Below are positions 40,465-42,702 of a stretch of DNA of 42,702 bases, one piece after another (position 1 is the stretch's first letter; the number at the start of each line of letters is the position of its first letter). The notes below the pieces were generated by a model. It did not search any database. It saw only the letters and a program-made list of their open reading frames with translations, and was not told the origin of the DNA. The DNA is from UBA8516 sp964434855 (GTDB lineage Archaea; Thermoproteota; Nitrososphaeria; Nitrososphaerales; Nitrosopumilaceae), in NCBI GenBank assembly GCA_964434855.1, contig CAYSWR010000010.1:1-42702 (forward strand), given 5' to 3'. The position numbers and the translations under genes are program-made.

Positions 40465-42006
40465 CTATCTGTCCAATACAAATGCTCTTCTTACAATTGG
40501 CGGTTCTTTGACCATATGTATGAACATCTCCATTGTCTTTCCTATACCAATAGGTTCTTGTTCACTTAGGATATCCTGAGCTCTTGAAAGCTTACGTGAT
40601 TTTTCAGCATAAATTGTGAAAAGAATTTCGTTATTGGCTACCTTGTCACCGCATTTTTTATTAAAAACAATTCCAGATCCTTTATCTTTTGGAGCTCCAG
40701 CTGCTCTAGCTATCTCCACTAGAATATTGTTGTCCATCCACAAAACTTGTCCAGTTTTTTTTGCTTTAATTTGGAGAGTGTGATCACCTATTGCAAGATC
40801 ATCTGGTTTTAATTTGGAATTTCCACCTTGTAATAAAATTATTTCTCTGAGTTTTTTTTCTGCTTTGCCTGCATGTAAAATATCTTTAGCTAAATTATAG
40901 CCATTCTTTTTGCCTGCAATTTCAAAAATTGCACCTGCGATATGACATGCTTTATCAGTTAAATCCAAAACATTTCTTTTTTTCATTAAAACATCTAACG
41001 CTTCTCTTGCTTCTAATGCTGGACCTACACTAAGACCGATAGGTTGTTCGCCATGAGTAATCACACAATGCGTGTGTATTTTCATTCTTCTTCCAAGTTC
41101 GATTATATCCTTGGCAAGAAGATCTGCCTCGCCAACTGTTTTGACCTTTGCACCTCTTCCTGTTGGGATGTCTACTACAAGATGAGTTGCTCCTACTGCT
41201 TTCTTTTTACTCATAATAGATGGCAAAAGCAAAGGATCTATGTGTAATGAATACTCGGTTCTAACAAAAATATCATCAGCGGGTGCAAGTTCAAGTGCTC
41301 CTCCCCATACTATACAGCCATTACATTTCTGAACCACTTTTTTCATCTCTTCACTTCCAAGATTTACGGGCATCAGAGTTTCTGCCCTGTCTGCAGTTCC
41401 CGCAGCCGAAGTTATAGCTCGTGACGAAGTTTTTGGAATTGTCAAACCAGCTGCAGCAACTATTGGTACAACAAGAAGCGTTGTTTTATCACCAGGTACT
41501 CCTCCAACACTGTGTTTATCTACTATGATATTTTTACGGAATTTTAGCTGTTTGCCAGTTTTTACCATTGAAGATGCTAAGCTCGTTGCTTCATCAAGAC
41601 CTAATCCCTGAACATGTAACGCGGTTACAAATGCAGCTATCTCACTTTCATTGAGATTTCCAGCAACCACATCTTTTACGATTTCATAAACTTCTTCATA
41701 CAACAATTTTCTCCCAGCTAATTTGTAACGAATGAATTGTAACGATTTTGGAAATGCTGCAATTTCAACATCTACTACTGAATTTGGTTTTAATCCTAAT
41801 GCTTCCCTAACCTCTTCATTTACACTAATAAAACCTCGTTTCACTGATGTTGTAGCAATATTTGCTATTGCCGTAAGCTCTTTTTTGTAGCATATCTTTA
41901 TTCTTCCAGAAGCAGTGACCCCAATTTCCTCTGCATCATATTTGTTTAATGCAACAATTGGTTTTCCACCAGATTCAACACCAGAAATAGAGACTCTTAA
42001 TTTCAT
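40465..42006 (-). CDS. deoA: AMP phosphorylase
   Basis: 513 residues, archaeal thymidine-phosphorylase-like enzyme that converts AMP and phosphate to adenine and ribose-1,5-bisphosphate. An N-terminal about 85-residue extension is typical of the archaeal form. Core motifs: KHSVGGVPGDKTTLLVVPIV, TSSRAITSAAGTADRAETLM and THLVVDIPTGRGAK. In some archaea the product enters a RuBisCO-linked nucleotide-salvage route; neither RuBisCO nor the isomerase is in this window. Confidence 0.92.
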   Translation of the reverse strand: MKLRVSISGVESGGKPIVALNKYDAEEIGVTASGRIKICYKKELTAIANIATTSVKRGFISVNEEVREALGLKPNSVVDVEIAAFPKSLQFIRYKLAGRKLLYEEVYEIVKDVVAGNLNESEIAAFVTALHVQGLGLDEATSLASSMVKTGKQLKFRKNIIVDKHSVGGVPGDKTTLLVVPIVAAAGLTIPKTSSRAITSAAGTADRAETLMPVNLGSEEMKKVVQKCNGCIVWGGALELAPADDIFVRTEYSLHIDPLLLPSIMSKKKAVGATHLVVDIPTGRGAKVKTVGEADLLAKDIIELGRRMKIHTHCVITHGEQPIGLSVGPALEAREALDVLMKKRNVLDLTDKACHIAGAIFEIAGKKNGYNLAKDILHAGKAEKKLREIILLQGGNSKLKPDDLAIGDHTLQIKAKKTGQVLWMDNNILVEIARAAGAPKDKGSGIVFNKKCGDKVANNEILFTIYAEKSRKLSRAQDILSEQEPIGIGKTMEMFIHMVKEPPIVRRAFVLDR

Positions 42007-42106
42007 TGGAAATATTTCCTCTTCATATGATAAAATTTCTTACTTTTAGTTGGATTATATCATTATCGAGACTGATTCTCACTTCTAAAAATAAGCAGAT
42101 GAGATT

Positions 42107-42702
42107 CTAACGCATAAGATGTTTTACAATATTTTGTAACCTTTGTAATCTGGCATATGAGATATTTGTTTTGCGAGACAGTTGGCTGATGTCTATAGCT
42201 AACAAATCTCTTGCCAACATGAACTTGTTTTGGGAAAGAATCTCTAATTCTTTTGCTCGTAATCCTAAAATGGTGATTGGATACAATCCTTTTTCTTCTA
42301 TCATATTTTCAAGTCCTTTATCATGCGGATATCTCCAGCACAATAGTTTCTGATCTACACATTTAGCGTATGTGATAACATCATCAGATACTTTTGTGTT
42401 GCAAACAAGCATTTCTTTATCAAAGGTTTCAGATAGATCTAAAAATCTAGCATGAGTGTATAACGACTCCTTTAATCCAGTGTATATCCCAGGCAGATTG
42501 TGATATTTGCATTCAACCATGTATCTTTCATTTGTAGAGTTTGATTTAGCAATAAGATCTATCTCATGTTTCACACATTTTCCATTTACTTGTGATCTAA
42601 CTGCACCAACATCATATCCATAGTTCTCAAATATTTTTCCAACATAAGTTTCAAATGCAAACCCTGCAGGACCCATCAACATTATTGATTCTTTTAATCT
42701 GT
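42107..42702 (-). CDS. restriction-endonuclease-like protein, 5' end outside the window
   Basis: The frame stays open to the window edge (RLKESI before the Met at 42682), so the true start lies beyond 42702. The visible 197 codons hold a PD-(D/E)xK (Mrr-like) nuclease core: G-x-FE (GPAGFAFETYVGKIFENYGY), D of HEIDLIA and ECKYH. The C-terminal about 50 residues look like a helix-hairpin-helix (LLAIDISQLSRKTNISYARL). Similar archaeal proteins carry an N-terminal ATP-cone; that part would be off-window. Confidence 0.7.
   Translation of the reverse strand, partial: RLKESIMLMGPAGFAFETYVGKIFENYGYDVGAVRSQVNGKCVKHEIDLIAKSNSTNERYMVECKYHNLPGIYTGLKESLYTHARFLDLSETFDKEMLVCNTKVSDDVITYAKCVDQKLLCWRYPHDKGLENMIEEKGLYPITILGLRAKELEILSQNKFMLARDLLAIDISQLSRKTNISYARLQRLQNIVKHLMR

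Overview
The window reads as chromosomal DNA of an AT-rich ammonia-oxidising thaumarchaeon (Nitrososphaerota, Nitrosopumilus/Nitrosarchaeum-like). The basis is the gene set: an ESCRT-III-like CdvB division protein, type II archaeal GAPDH, archaeal AMP phosphorylase, an archaeal-type thiolase/DUF35 pair with HMG-CoA synthase, TrmB and KaiC-like regulators, Hjc-type resolvase, a TIGR00300 enzyme, and many small thaumarchaeal proteins. TATA-like boxes often lie about 26 nt upstream of start codons with no Shine-Dalgarno sequence, which fits leaderless archaeal transcripts. No rRNA, CRISPR array, prophage or insertion sequence was seen. One tRNA, Phe(GAA), is present. The species assignment is inference.

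Layout. 1-2.8 kb: a broken secreted-protein gene, a dyad-rich intergenic stretch with a small membrane protein, and cdvB. 2.9-4.7 kb: a CcdA plus DipZ-like thioredoxin operon. 4.9-9.7 kb: a biotin locus (bioB-bioF, bioA, divergent bioD), with a BirA-type operator candidate upstream of bioB. 9.7-12.0 kb: purK-purE plus a hypothetical gene. 12.2-14.0 kb: KaiC-like ATPase convergent with a TrmB-like regulator, followed by 0.85 kb with little coding. 14.8-16.1 kb: a hypothetical protein and a prepilin peptidase. 16.2-21.2 kb: a plus-strand run with zinc-ribbon, membrane, DedA, nucleotidyltransferase, F420/LLM oxidoreductase, thiolase and DUF35 genes. 21.3-25.5 kb: Hjc-like nuclease and threonine synthase, each cut by a 100-N gap. 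25.5-32.4 kb: CDF transporter, GAPDH, DsbA-like protein, HMG-CoA synthase, an HD-plus-GNAT-like fusion and threonine dehydratase. 32.5-36.7 kb: coiled-coil protein, class III cyclase, VOC protein, two stand-alone RAM proteins and a Lys-rich protein. 36.8-42.7 kb: tRNA-Phe, cobalamin adenosyltransferase, HD hydrolase, TIGR00300 enzyme, Met-rich membrane protein, AMP phosphorylase, and a nuclease-like gene running off the right edge.

How the genes fit together. Biotin synthesis (for acetyl/propionyl-CoA carboxylase) and cobalamin adenosylation (for methylmalonyl-CoA mutase) both serve the 3-hydroxypropionate/4-hydroxybutyrate cycle of these organisms. Thiolase, DUF35 and HMG-CoA synthase feed the mevalonate route to archaeal lipids. 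ThrC and IlvA lead toward isoleucine. CcdA, the DipZ-like protein and the DsbA-like protein form an extracytoplasmic thiol-redox set.

The most interesting points are: a near-canonical BirA operator in an archaeal biotin locus; two N gaps each flanked by an identical 55-nt sequence, so both genes become intact when collapsed; six unusually small cysteine-rich proteins (32-52 aa) between larger genes; a GGGTCT/AGACCC dyad-rich island at 0.8-1.6 kb; and a cyclase and a CDF transporter with non-standard active-site residues.
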